This document shows, one piece after another, positions 35,653 through 43,802 of a DNA stretch of 58,433 nt. The DNA is from Metabacillus idriensis. GTDB taxonomy: Bacteria; Bacillota; Bacilli; Bacillales; Bacillaceae. A program made the translations under genes and the position numbers. Position 1 is the stretch's first letter, and each line of letters begins with the position of its first letter. Location of the stretch: positions 1 to 58,433 of the forward strand of contig NZ_WKKF01000018.1 in assembly GCF_009674765.1 (NCBI RefSeq). Direction: 5' to 3'. The notes under the pieces are model-generated. The model ran no database searches. It was given only the letters and a program-made list of their open reading frames with translations, and was not told where the DNA came from.

Positions 35653-37212
35653 ATGGGAGAACATGAAGTTAATAGAGTAACAAAGAGCGTGATTTCACCG
35701 GCTGAGATCATGCAATTCATGACCCATAACAGCCTTCTGCTCTATAAGACAAAAGGGTCTCGTGCCCCTTTAGATAGATTAACAGTTTATCAGAAAACAG
35801 AAAAAAAGAATCCGTACCGTAAGGGTGCGGTATTTGTGTCTCCAACAAAAGATGATCTTATGGAAGGCAAAGGTTTTATCGTGACTTCATATGAAACCTT
35901 AGGAGAGAAGTGCAATCTTTTATCGCACTGGACACCAAACACGTATCGTGGCGGAAGCTATTATGATTTCAAAAAACGAATCATCAAAGGCCATAAGCGA
36001 GAAAATTTAAAGCAAATCAATGTGATTGGTTTTGATATAGATACTAAAGAGGTTGATCTCTACGGTTTATATTTAGGCTGCGAAGAATTAAAACTGCCGA
36101 GACCTAACCTCTTACTTGAGACACCTAGAGGATATCAGTGTTTTTTTGTTTTAGAAACGCCTTTTTATGTACATAACCGAGAAGACTATAAATCATTAAG
36201 AATAGCAGAACGCCTATCAGACAACATCCGCAAAGCGTTAAGCAAGTATGTTCCGATAGATATGAACTGTGTGCCCTTTGGCTTTTACAGGATTCCCAGA
36301 GAAGACAACATTCTAGATTTTTATGAACAACCAGCTAATACAAGCCTCCTTCTTTCTTGGTCAAAGAATTTTGAGGAACAAGAAAAAAAGAAGTTTCTTC
36401 GTGTTGTCTACAGCAGCAATCCTTCGTCAATGGACCTTTGCTCATCAGATTGGTACAAAGCCTTAATCCAGGCTACTTATATTGAAAAAGGACATAACAG
36501 CGCGAGCCGCAACAATGCTTTAATGACTCTTGCACTTGCCAATTACGCAAGTGAGCGTCCTTACGAAGAAGCATATGATGAACTCGATCAATTCAACAGC
36601 TATTTAGATTATCCGCTTGGCAAAGCTGAATTTGAGAAAACGTTAAAAAGCGCCTACTCAGGAAAATACAAGGGTGTTAAGCGTTCCTATGTAGAAGGAT
36701 TGCTTGAATTATGGACTGATGGGAGTGCCAGTTTTCAAGGGAGAGAGGGCTGGTATAAATTTAAAAAAGAGCGTGAAGACAGAGAAAGATCCCATTATGA
36801 TGAATGGGAAGAAGATATTGTGAAATACATAGAACAGAATAGAAGTCCAGAAACCCCTTTTTTAGAGGGTTCTTTAACTATGCTTGCAGAAACCTTCGGT
36901 ATGGCAGTTTCCTCCTTAAGAGAGGTGATTAACCGTTCTGACAGGCTTATTAAGCGAACCGTTGGCCGTGGTCGAGGAGCTGTTACAAAAATCAGCAGCA
37001 GAAGTATGCTTTTTAAAGGATTGCTGCATATGCGTAAAAAGCAATTAAACCTAAATCAATCGAATCCTGAATCACTAGTCAGCAAGGTATCCACAATAAG
37101 AAGAGAAATACAGCTAGTTATCAATATGTTCGACATGCCGTTTTCTTCCCAAGAAGAGATAGATATATTTAATGATTCTGGATCCCTTTCATCAATAAAG
37201 AATACCAGTTGA
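35653..37212 (+). CDS. Plasmid replicative primase (AEP-like)
   Basis: A 519-residue protein. The metal-binding motif NVIGFDIDTKEV (Asp 128 and 130) and the RPNLLLETPRGYQCFFVLETP block at about 150-170 fit an archaeo-eukaryotic primase core. A helical PriCT-like region (SRNNALMTLALANYAS) follows, and the C-terminus resembles a helix-turn-helix (LTMLAETFGMAVSSLREVI). It would lay down primers at the origin. The start is the ATG at 35653, after AGGAGGGTG; the frame extends back to 35557 without a better site. Confidence 0.78.
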   Translation: MGEHEVNRVTKSVISPAEIMQFMTHNSLLLYKTKGSRAPLDRLTVYQKTEKKNPYRKGAVFVSPTKDDLMEGKGFIVTSYETLGEKCNLLSHWTPNTYRGGSYYDFKKRIIKGHKRENLKQINVIGFDIDTKEVDLYGLYLGCEELKLPRPNLLLETPRGYQCFFVLETPFYVHNREDYKSLRIAERLSDNIRKALSKYVPIDMNCVPFGFYRIPREDNILDFYEQPANTSLLLSWSKNFEEQEKKKFLRVVYSSNPSSMDLCSSDWYKALIQATYIEKGHNSASRNNALMTLALANYASERPYEEAYDELDQFNSYLDYPLGKAEFEKTLKSAYSGKYKGVKRSYVEGLLELWTDGSASFQGREGWYKFKKEREDRERSHYDEWEEDIVKYIEQNRSPETPFLEGSLTMLAETFGMAVSSLREVINRSDRLIKRTVGRGRGAVTKISSRSMLFKGLLHMRKKQLNLNQSNPESLVSKVSTIRREIQLVINMFDMPFSSQEEIDIFNDSGSLSSIKNTS

Positions 37213-37704
37213 AATTAATAAGCCAGTCTGCCAATACATATCTATATTCTCCTGCTGCTGTATTCCCTTGTTTTAGTGTTACTTACATACTTAGCTATTT
37301 CTAGTGGGCCTCAGATTATAGTAATTACAAATTAATTTATTAGAACAACTAGAGGTTATTTATTATTTTGGATTTATATGATTCATGTTTTATGTTTGGA
37401 AGAGAACAAATCTGTGCAGAATATGTATGCTTTATCATGAAGGATTCACTAGAGTAAGGAAATTACCTGGCCAAGCAATACTTCAAATGCTGAAATTCGA
37501 TAAGTGAAAAAACTGGGAGAAATTTCATAGCGTTTACACGAAAATAAGAACATTTGCTCTCTAAACAGGAAGAAAGACTCTTTCCATTTATTTACCAAGA
37601 TGGTAGTATTAACTAGTAATAACTCTTGTAATTACTGTAGTAAAAGCTGTTATCTGTATATGCAACATCTAATACAACTAGTGATGCACCTAAACTCAAG
37701 TGCA
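37213..37704. other. Gene-free stretch after primase
   Basis: AT-rich, with no reading frame carrying a ribosome site and no strong repeat or terminator that I can see. Confidence 0.5.
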
Positions 37705-37761
37705 GTCCTGCTAAATGGTCACGGCATGATGAAGAGTTATTCCGTGACCATTTAGCAGGAC
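37705..37761. repeat. Hairpin with perfect 20-bp arms
   Basis: Left arm 37705-37724 and right arm 37742-37761 are perfect complements (the arm contains CTAAATGGTCACGG), with a 17-nt loop. There is no T-run, so a terminator is unlikely. It lies between the replicon and the transfer operon, where an oriT or a control site would be expected. Confidence 0.8.
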
Positions 37762-37800
37762 CTTAGATATCTAATCCACTTACCCATCTTAGATAGATAT

Positions 37801-38113
37801 AGTGTATAAGTGTAAGGTGAGTGGTGGTGAGTAGTTAGTAGAGAGAGAGAGAGTAAGTAAGTGTAGTAGTTAGGAGGAGGAGAGAGAGGTAGAGAGAGTA
37901 GTAGTAGTGTGTGTAAGAGAGTGAGTGAGAGTAAGTTCAAGGGAGGTAGTTCAAGGGAGTAAAAGAGTAAGTTCAAGTGCAGAAGGAGTTGGATGGAGTA
38001 GTCTATAGGGTTTAGGATCAGTGAGATTGTTTTTGGTTAGGTTTGATGAGTTGGATGCAAGTGAGAAATTGTTGGTTTAATTGAGAAACTTTGAGGTTGG
38101 TTTTAAAGGGGTG
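37801..38113 (+). other. Cytosine-depleted, GA-rich leader before the transfer operon
   Basis: The plus strand from 37801 to 37936 has no C at all. Only nine C occur up to 38113. The stretch is dominated by GAGAGA, GTAGTAG, AGGAGG and GTGTGT runs and ends in the ribosome site AAAGGGG of the gene at 38115. Three near-identical units AAGTTCAAG occur at about 37931-37980. It has no credible reading frame. Function unknown. Confidence 0.8.
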
Positions 38114-38114
38114 A

Positions 38115-40724
38115 ATGAGTGTGAGGTTTCATTTGTTGCCGTTTTTGATTCCGAGAGAAGGTAAGGTTTATGAGTTAAGGACAACGATGGATGCGAAGAT
38201 TTTGTATTTCAAGGATGAGACAGCCTGGACGACGATGCTGAGTTTTTTAACGCGTCCGTGGTACCGCCGGTGGGTTAAGCAGGAATGGATCAGCTGGGAG
38301 ATTGCTGCAACAAAAGATGAGATCCGGTATTTTGTCTGGGTGCCTGATGAACATATTGGGAGAGCGTTCAAAGCCAAGTTTTATGCCGAACATTCCGATG
38401 TTGAAATTGTGGATGCAGATTACTCCGTTGATTTTAGCCGTCCTCACGCAGGTACTAAGCTATTCACCGAGAGCCACTGGACGATTCCGATAAAAACGTA
38501 TCACAACGAGGTCGTTGATACTCAGGCTGAGCTTGTAGAGTTTTTAGATGATTTAGAAGATGGCCAGGAGATACACATGCAATTTCTTGTACAGCCTGCT
38601 TATCGCACTGAAAAGAGCTTCAGGGGAATAGTCCGTCAGTTTCATAAACAGGGTGAGTATGATGAGACGCTCGAGAAGGATAATGAACTGTACTTATCAG
38701 CGATAGAGGGTAAGTCAACGAGGGTTCTTTCGAGGATAGGGGTTAAAGTTGTTGCATTTGGACGTGACAAACGTGATTCCAGAGAGCTGATTAAAAGTGC
38801 AAAAGGTTCGATCGGAACGTTTTCGAGTGGACGATTGAATCAGCTTAAAGGGCGTGAGTGGTGGTGGTTCCGTACGATCCGGCCATTGTTTCGCTGGGAG
38901 TATAACCACCGCATCTATCCAATGGAGACGATGAAGAAGCGAGTGATTTTAGGAACTGAAGAGATGGCAGCTATGATGAGGCTACCTAGTGAAAGAATTC
39001 ACAGCACTAAACTCAACCGGCTAAAAATGAGGTCTACGCCACTGCCGAAAGAGTTAAAGAATGTGGAGTTTGACCCTTCTTTATCCGTAACGCTCGGAGA
39101 ACACCGTTATCACGGCAAGCAGTCTGATGTTATGTTTGATCTTGCAACGCTCCGTTATCATGCTGCATTTATTGGAATGTCGGGCATGGGGAAATCGACT
39201 GCGATGTATAATCTGGTTGAAGATTTAATCAATCTTGATGGTGCGGGCACTACTATAGGCGGTACCATCATTGATCCGCACGGGGATTTGTGCCAGGACA
39301 TTGCTGCAAGAATTCCGCCAGATAAGCAGCATCTTGTCAGATACATTAAGTTTTCAGAAGGTGAGATTCCGTTTAACGTGTATGATGTTGATTTTCAGGC
39401 GACTGAAGATAAGATTGCCCAAACAGTTGCGGATGTACTGAAGAGAACCTGGAAAGATTTTTGGGGTCCGAATATTGACGATAATTTCTTAAACGGGGGC
39501 ATTGTGCTGCAGAGGCTAGGCGAAGCGAGTCTTCCGAACTTGCAAAAGCTTTTGAGTGATCCTGATTATCGTGAAAATATCCTGGAACGTCTAAATCGTG
39601 ATGACGCAATCGAGAATGACCTTTATCTGTACTTTGCAAACCTGCAAGGCCTTCAAGATCGTGAACTGCAGGCAAAAACGAATTCCACACTTAATAAGCT
39701 GCGGAAAATCACTTTATCAGGAGTGCTTGGGAAAATGCTTCGTGCTAAAACCAACGGACTGCGCTTTCGTGAAAGCATGGATCAGGGAATGATCAATCTG
39801 TTAGATTTATCAGAACTGACAAGTGACGAGAAGAAGCTTATTGGTTCGATGTGTTTGACGTATGCTGAGCTTGCCGGTAAAAGCAGAGCTGACACACCAG
39901 TATCTGAACGTCACAAACTTCCGTATCATTTTGTGATGGTGGATGAGGCTCCGACTTTAATGGAGCATAGCATAGATGCAATTGAGTCTTTTGCATCTGA
40001 GCTCAGGAAATACAAAACATCGATTATATTAGGCATGCAGGGCATCAAAGATCAATTGCCAAGAGAAGTTGCGTCTGCTATATTCAGAAACTTCGGAACA
40101 TTTGTCTCTTTTCGTCTGGGGGAGCCTGATGACGCTCAATATGTGAATCGCTCCATGTCATCAGAGGTGCTGCAAGAAACAGATTACCTGCAAATTGAGC
40201 CTTATAGCGCGTATATGAGAATGCAGGTTGGAAACGAACGAACCCGTCCATTCTTAATTAACATGAAGGCACCTAGACCGGCTTTATATGCAGATTCCAT
40301 TCCAGAGCTTAAGAAGAGAACAATTATTGAAGCCATGGAAATTGAAAAGAAGGCTGCTTTAGCTTCCATAGAGCATCAAAAGGAAGATGCAGAAAAAGCA
40401 ATATATGAATCATACCTTGATGAAGAAGACATGCAAGATACCGATTACCCTGATTATCTGACAAATGAAGTCGCTGCAGCAATTGAGATTAAGAAAGATA
40501 CAGACAGCAAAGCAGTTGAAAAAAATCCTTTGCTTCATCTTTCAAAAGATTATGAGGTACCTCATGCCGGGGCACAAGTTTTGCAACCGGAAGAAGACAA
40601 CATAAATCCTGATTCAGAGCACTTAGATTCTGATAGGTCTTTAAGTGAAAAGAAAGAATCGCAGAAAGAGAAAAAAACGAATGAAACAAAAAAAGTCATC
40701 AGCAACGATGACTTATGGGTGTAG
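38115..40724 (+). CDS. Conjugation coupling-type ATPase (TraG/VirD4/HerA-like)
   Basis: An 869-residue P-loop ATPase. Walker A is GMSGMGKST (354-362) and Walker B HFVMVDEAP (605-613), with IIDPHGD after the first strand, as in TraD/VirD4 and HerA-type pumps. The N-terminal 330 residues resemble the adaptor region of Gram-positive coupling proteins; no clear transmembrane helix is present. The tail from about 735 is charged. It should dock the relaxosome to the transfer channel. It is first in the operon, with AAAGGGG before the ATG. Confidence 0.85.
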   Translation: MSVRFHLLPFLIPREGKVYELRTTMDAKILYFKDETAWTTMLSFLTRPWYRRWVKQEWISWEIAATKDEIRYFVWVPDEHIGRAFKAKFYAEHSDVEIVDADYSVDFSRPHAGTKLFTESHWTIPIKTYHNEVVDTQAELVEFLDDLEDGQEIHMQFLVQPAYRTEKSFRGIVRQFHKQGEYDETLEKDNELYLSAIEGKSTRVLSRIGVKVVAFGRDKRDSRELIKSAKGSIGTFSSGRLNQLKGREWWWFRTIRPLFRWEYNHRIYPMETMKKRVILGTEEMAAMMRLPSERIHSTKLNRLKMRSTPLPKELKNVEFDPSLSVTLGEHRYHGKQSDVMFDLATLRYHAAFIGMSGMGKSTAMYNLVEDLINLDGAGTTIGGTIIDPHGDLCQDIAARIPPDKQHLVRYIKFSEGEIPFNVYDVDFQATEDKIAQTVADVLKRTWKDFWGPNIDDNFLNGGIVLQRLGEASLPNLQKLLSDPDYRENILERLNRDDAIENDLYLYFANLQGLQDRELQAKTNSTLNKLRKITLSGVLGKMLRAKTNGLRFRESMDQGMINLLDLSELTSDEKKLIGSMCLTYAELAGKSRADTPVSERHKLPYHFVMVDEAPTLMEHSIDAIESFASELRKYKTSIILGMQGIKDQLPREVASAIFRNFGTFVSFRLGEPDDAQYVNRSMSSEVLQETDYLQIEPYSAYMRMQVGNERTRPFLINMKAPRPALYADSIPELKKRTIIEAMEIEKKAALASIEHQKEDAEKAIYESYLDEEDMQDTDYPDYLTNEVAAAIEIKKDTDSKAVEKNPLLHLSKDYEVPHAGAQVLQPEEDNINPDSEHLDSDRSLSEKKESQKEKKTNETKKVISNDDLWV

Positions 40725-40738
40725 CAGGGGGAGAAAAT

Positions 40739-41629
40739 ATGGCCAAAAGAATAACCGATTTAGAGGAAGAATTGTTTGTATCACTGCATGATTTAGTATT
40801 TGTTGATGTTCAATATTTAGAAAAATATATATATGTTCATGAGGACCGGAAGCCTTACAGTAAATACTGGATTTCAAAGCAAATGAGAGCGATGGAAGCA
40901 GAAGGGTACATTAAGTCATTTCCAGTTGCCAAAGCTTCCGTTCAAGGACGGGATCGGCTCGTTTATACGCTTGATTCAAAAGGCGTTCAGGAAGTGAAAG
41001 AAATACTAGGAGAGGCTGACTGGGATACAAGGTGGACGCAGAGAACACCGACTTATGTTTTTCATTCTTTGAGAATGTCTCATATCCAGGCTGCCTATGC
41101 CTCGCAAAAAGATAGTCAGTTTACATTTAAAGAGTTTTTCTCAGAACGCAGAGCCTTTCGTAATTATGGTGAGGTCTTGATAGATAAGGAAGGAAAGAAA
41201 AAACAGTCTTCTACAACCGTGATTCGTCCTGATGGTGCGTTTACATTGGAGAGAGAAATAAACGGGCAGAAAGTGAAATTTTTGTTTTTTGTGGAACTCG
41301 AGAGAAGCAGGCAGAGAGTGGATGTCACGTTAAATAAGATCAGACGCTATAACGAGTATGTCCGAAAGAGATCATTTGAGAATGACGGGATTTTTGGAGA
41401 TGGTGTTCGGGTTGTCCGTGTGTTATTCGTATCAAATAACGATACTGAGCGCAATAAAATCATGGAGAACTCACATAAAGCTGATTCCCGTGAAATTGAA
41501 AAAATAGGCGGCAGTTTATTGTTTGGAACTTATGAAGATGTCATTGCAGATCCATTCGGTCAGATCTGGAAAGCGAAAGATTCATCGGATTCTAGTAAAT
41601 TATACAGTTTATATAAAAAGGTTGAATAA
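40739..41629 (+). CDS. Replication-relaxation family protein: winged helix plus PD-(D/E)xK-like domain
   Basis: A 296-residue protein. Residues 10-90 form a winged-helix-like region (YWISKQMRAMEAEGYI). Residues 163-200 contain RPDGAF, FVELERS and a Lys (PD164-165, E186, E188, K200), which fits a PD-(D/E)xK nuclease core in the Replic_Relax family. It may be the nicking or origin-processing protein of the element; no classic relaxase is present in the window. The start is the ATG at 40739 after GGGGGAG, 14 bp after the ATPase gene. Confidence 0.75.
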   Translation: MAKRITDLEEELFVSLHDLVFVDVQYLEKYIYVHEDRKPYSKYWISKQMRAMEAEGYIKSFPVAKASVQGRDRLVYTLDSKGVQEVKEILGEADWDTRWTQRTPTYVFHSLRMSHIQAAYASQKDSQFTFKEFFSERRAFRNYGEVLIDKEGKKKQSSTTVIRPDGAFTLEREINGQKVKFLFFVELERSRQRVDVTLNKIRRYNEYVRKRSFENDGIFGDGVRVVRVLFVSNNDTERNKIMENSHKADSREIEKIGGSLLFGTYEDVIADPFGQIWKAKDSSDSSKLYSLYKKVE

Positions 41630-41682
41630 TTTGTAATATTCTGACACCATAAAGATAAATAGCATAATAAAGGAGGTGATAC

Positions 41683-42021
41683 ATGGTGGGATATAAGGTG
41701 AAACGCGGTTCAACTCCTACCGACAGTTCCATTAAAGAGATGTTCTTAAGCTTTATTAGAAGACTTGTGGCCGTTGTGATCATTATGGCCGTCATGGCGG
41801 CTATTGGGTATTTTCTCTATCAATTTGCGTATGATGCGTTTCCGGCGTTCGCTATAGCAGCTGATGATGTCGCACAATTTGTCAGAGCATTCTATGATGA
41901 GCACGGTGTTTGGGCCACAATCGGAATGGTTGGATTCATCTGTCTTGCGGTCTGGGCTTTTGGTGAAGAAGCAAAAAGGAAAGATCGCCGCAGGCAAGCC
42001 ATGGATGAAATGATGAAATAG
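41683..42021 (+). CDS. Small membrane protein of the transfer operon
   Basis: A 112-residue protein with two hydrophobic segments (LVAVVIIMAVMAAIGYFLY and ATIGMVGFICLAVWAF) and a basic tail (EEAKRKDRRRQ). It begins 5 nt after AAAGGAGGTGAT. I do not recognise a family, but position and topology suggest a minor channel component. Confidence 0.7.
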   Translation: MVGYKVKRGSTPTDSSIKEMFLSFIRRLVAVVIIMAVMAAIGYFLYQFAYDAFPAFAIAADDVAQFVRAFYDEHGVWATIGMVGFICLAVWAFGEEAKRKDRRRQAMDEMMK

Positions 42022-42126
42022 CATAGGCTCAAGAATGTTACACAGCTATTTTTAATTGAGAGGATGCTTCACAGACTTTGACACATATAAGAGTTTAGCA
42101 GAGTTATAGTTTTGAAAGGAGGCACT

Positions 42127-43101
42127 ATGAAAAAACGTGAATACCCTAGAACCGTATTATTAAAAAAATTTATCAAAGGAATGTTTTGGACTGCTTTTAT
42201 ATTAGTATTGTTTCTGTCAGTAGTGGCAATTGAACGTAGTGGAAATGCAGGTGCGGGTGCAATACAACATAAGCCAGGTGAAGATGTAATAAAAGAAGAG
42301 AATGTTGCAGCTGGCGTTGGAGCCCAGTCTTTTGCAGAAAACTTTGTCTCTGAGTACTTCAATTGGGAAAACACCGATGAGGAAATAAAAAAACGAGCTG
42401 ACCGTCTCCAGCCATTCCTAGCCATGGGACTCGATGAACAGGCAGGTCTTTCTTTTGAAGATTCGGACTGGAGCAGCAGTCTAACAGATTCACAAGTTTG
42501 GAAAGTAGAAGAAAAAGCAGAAAATACAGCATTAATTACCCTTCGAGTACAACACACCTTAAAGAAATCCACACCGCCTGACGCCAAAGCCGTCGAACAA
42601 GCAAAGAAAGATAAAAAACCTCTCCCTAAGGCTAAAGAAGAAAAATCAGATCCCTATGAAAAGTATATTGTTGTTCCAGTCAAAAGTGACGGAAAATCAT
42701 ATGTTGTGCATAAGGTTCCTTATTTTGTCCCTCCAGCCAAGAAACCAGAAATCACGTCAGATGCCACGATCAGCGAAGAAGGAAAAATCCAAGATTCAGA
42801 GCTTCAAGATGAGATTACTTCAGGACTTAAAACATTTTTCAAAGTATATACCTCAGGAACCCAGGAAGAACTGTCTTATTATACGAAAAGCGATGAAATC
42901 AAAGCGATGACCGGCATCACTACGTTTAAGGAAGTAAAGGATACCATTATTAAACTGGGTGATGCTGAAAATGAATATACAGTCCATGCGACGGTGATTT
43001 TCGAGGAGGATCAATCAAAAGCTCAAGTTAGTTACCCTTATGAGTTAACCCTTGTAAAAGAAGAGAATCGTTTGTTCGTTAAAGAGATGAAAAATAAATA
43101 A
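42127..43101 (+). CDS. TcpC-like conjugal transfer protein (VirB8-type)
   Basis: A 324-residue bitopic protein with one N-terminal membrane helix (FIKGMFWTAFILVLFLSVVAI) and two NTF2-like domains outside, as in TcpC of Gram-positive plasmids and ConG of ICEs. The motif AENFVSEYFNWENTD begins the first domain and KTFFKVYTSGTQEELSYYT the second. It forms part of the channel scaffold. The start is the ATG at 42127 after AAAGGAGG. Confidence 0.82.
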   Translation: MKKREYPRTVLLKKFIKGMFWTAFILVLFLSVVAIERSGNAGAGAIQHKPGEDVIKEENVAAGVGAQSFAENFVSEYFNWENTDEEIKKRADRLQPFLAMGLDEQAGLSFEDSDWSSSLTDSQVWKVEEKAENTALITLRVQHTLKKSTPPDAKAVEQAKKDKKPLPKAKEEKSDPYEKYIVVPVKSDGKSYVVHKVPYFVPPAKKPEITSDATISEEGKIQDSELQDEITSGLKTFFKVYTSGTQEELSYYTKSDEIKAMTGITTFKEVKDTIIKLGDAENEYTVHATVIFEEDQSKAQVSYPYELTLVKEENRLFVKEMKNK

Positions 43102-43125
43102 GAATTAGCAGGAGGATGGAAGACT

Positions 43126-43347
43126 ATGAACTTTGGAGAGAATATTCAAAACTGGTTTTCAACGCAGGTAGGAGCGTTATTCCTTGTCATTATCGGAGCT
43201 ATTGCCATCTACTTTTTAGTCAGACGCGAGTTTTCCAGATTTGTAGGCTTTGCGATATTCGCCATGATTGTAGGAGTGTTTGTCTTTACACCGGACAGCG
43301 TAAAAGATCTGGGCACTAAACTATGGGCTACTGTTTTCGGAAGTTAA
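43126..43347 (+). CDS. TcpD-like small membrane protein
   Basis: A 73-residue protein with two membrane segments (ALFLVIIGAIAIYFLV and FVGFAIFAMIVGVFVF) linked by a short RREF loop. It resembles TcpD/ConD-type conjugation proteins by size, topology and position between tcpC- and tcpE-like genes. The ATG follows AGGAGG. Confidence 0.75.
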   Translation: MNFGENIQNWFSTQVGALFLVIIGAIAIYFLVRREFSRFVGFAIFAMIVGVFVFTPDSVKDLGTKLWATVFGS

Positions 43348-43373
43348 AGGACAGATGAAAGTGAGGTAATACC

Positions 43374-43802
43374 ATGAAGCCTAAAATCTTACGCACCTAT
43401 AACAGTGTGTGGAAAGTAGAGAAGGTTCTGTACGGAATTCAAGATATCCCACTGCCGATACCTCTGACGTATCGGCAGATAGGATTTTTCGGGGGTGGAG
43501 TGTTCCTTGTGTGGGTACTCAACCACTTTCCCCCTTTAAGTTTACTTGAACTTGGTTTAGTTGAATATATCTTTTTGCCGGGACTTTTCGCTTGGTTTTT
43601 CACAAAACAGCTGCTCGACGGGAAAGCTCCGCACCGGTTTTTCATAAGTGCCGGGCGCTATCACTTATCACCACATCAAATGAATCGCTACATGGAAGTA
43701 TCTGATATAAAAAAGCCTTATAAATATGCCGGTAAAGTCGGGTACCGAAAGCTTAGCTATTATGAGAGGGGTGAAGACCTTGACCATCGAATTTCCGATT
43801 AA
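43374..43802 (+). CDS. TcpE family conjugal transfer membrane protein
   Basis: A 142-residue protein. The N-terminal YNSVWKVEKVLYGIQDIPLP, the two membrane segments and the C-terminal motif RFFISAGRYHLSP identify the TcpE family (ConD/TcpE of ICEs and pCW3-like plasmids). The 3' end overlaps the next gene. Confidence 0.88.
   Translation: MKPKILRTYNSVWKVEKVLYGIQDIPLPIPLTYRQIGFFGGGVFLVWVLNHFPPLSLLELGLVEYIFLPGLFAWFFTKQLLDGKAPHRFFISAGRYHLSPHQMNRYMEVSDIKKPYKYAGKVGYRKLSYYERGEDLDHRISD

Noticed and set aside
37752-37976. A minus-strand reading frame rich in Leu, Ser, Pro and Thr
   Set aside because: It is a by-product of the C-free GA-rich stretch read on the other strand; low complexity, no ribosome site.
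37801-37990. Possible CRISPR array in the GA-rich stretch
   Set aside because: No regular repeat-spacer spacing, only short-period purine runs, and no cas genes.
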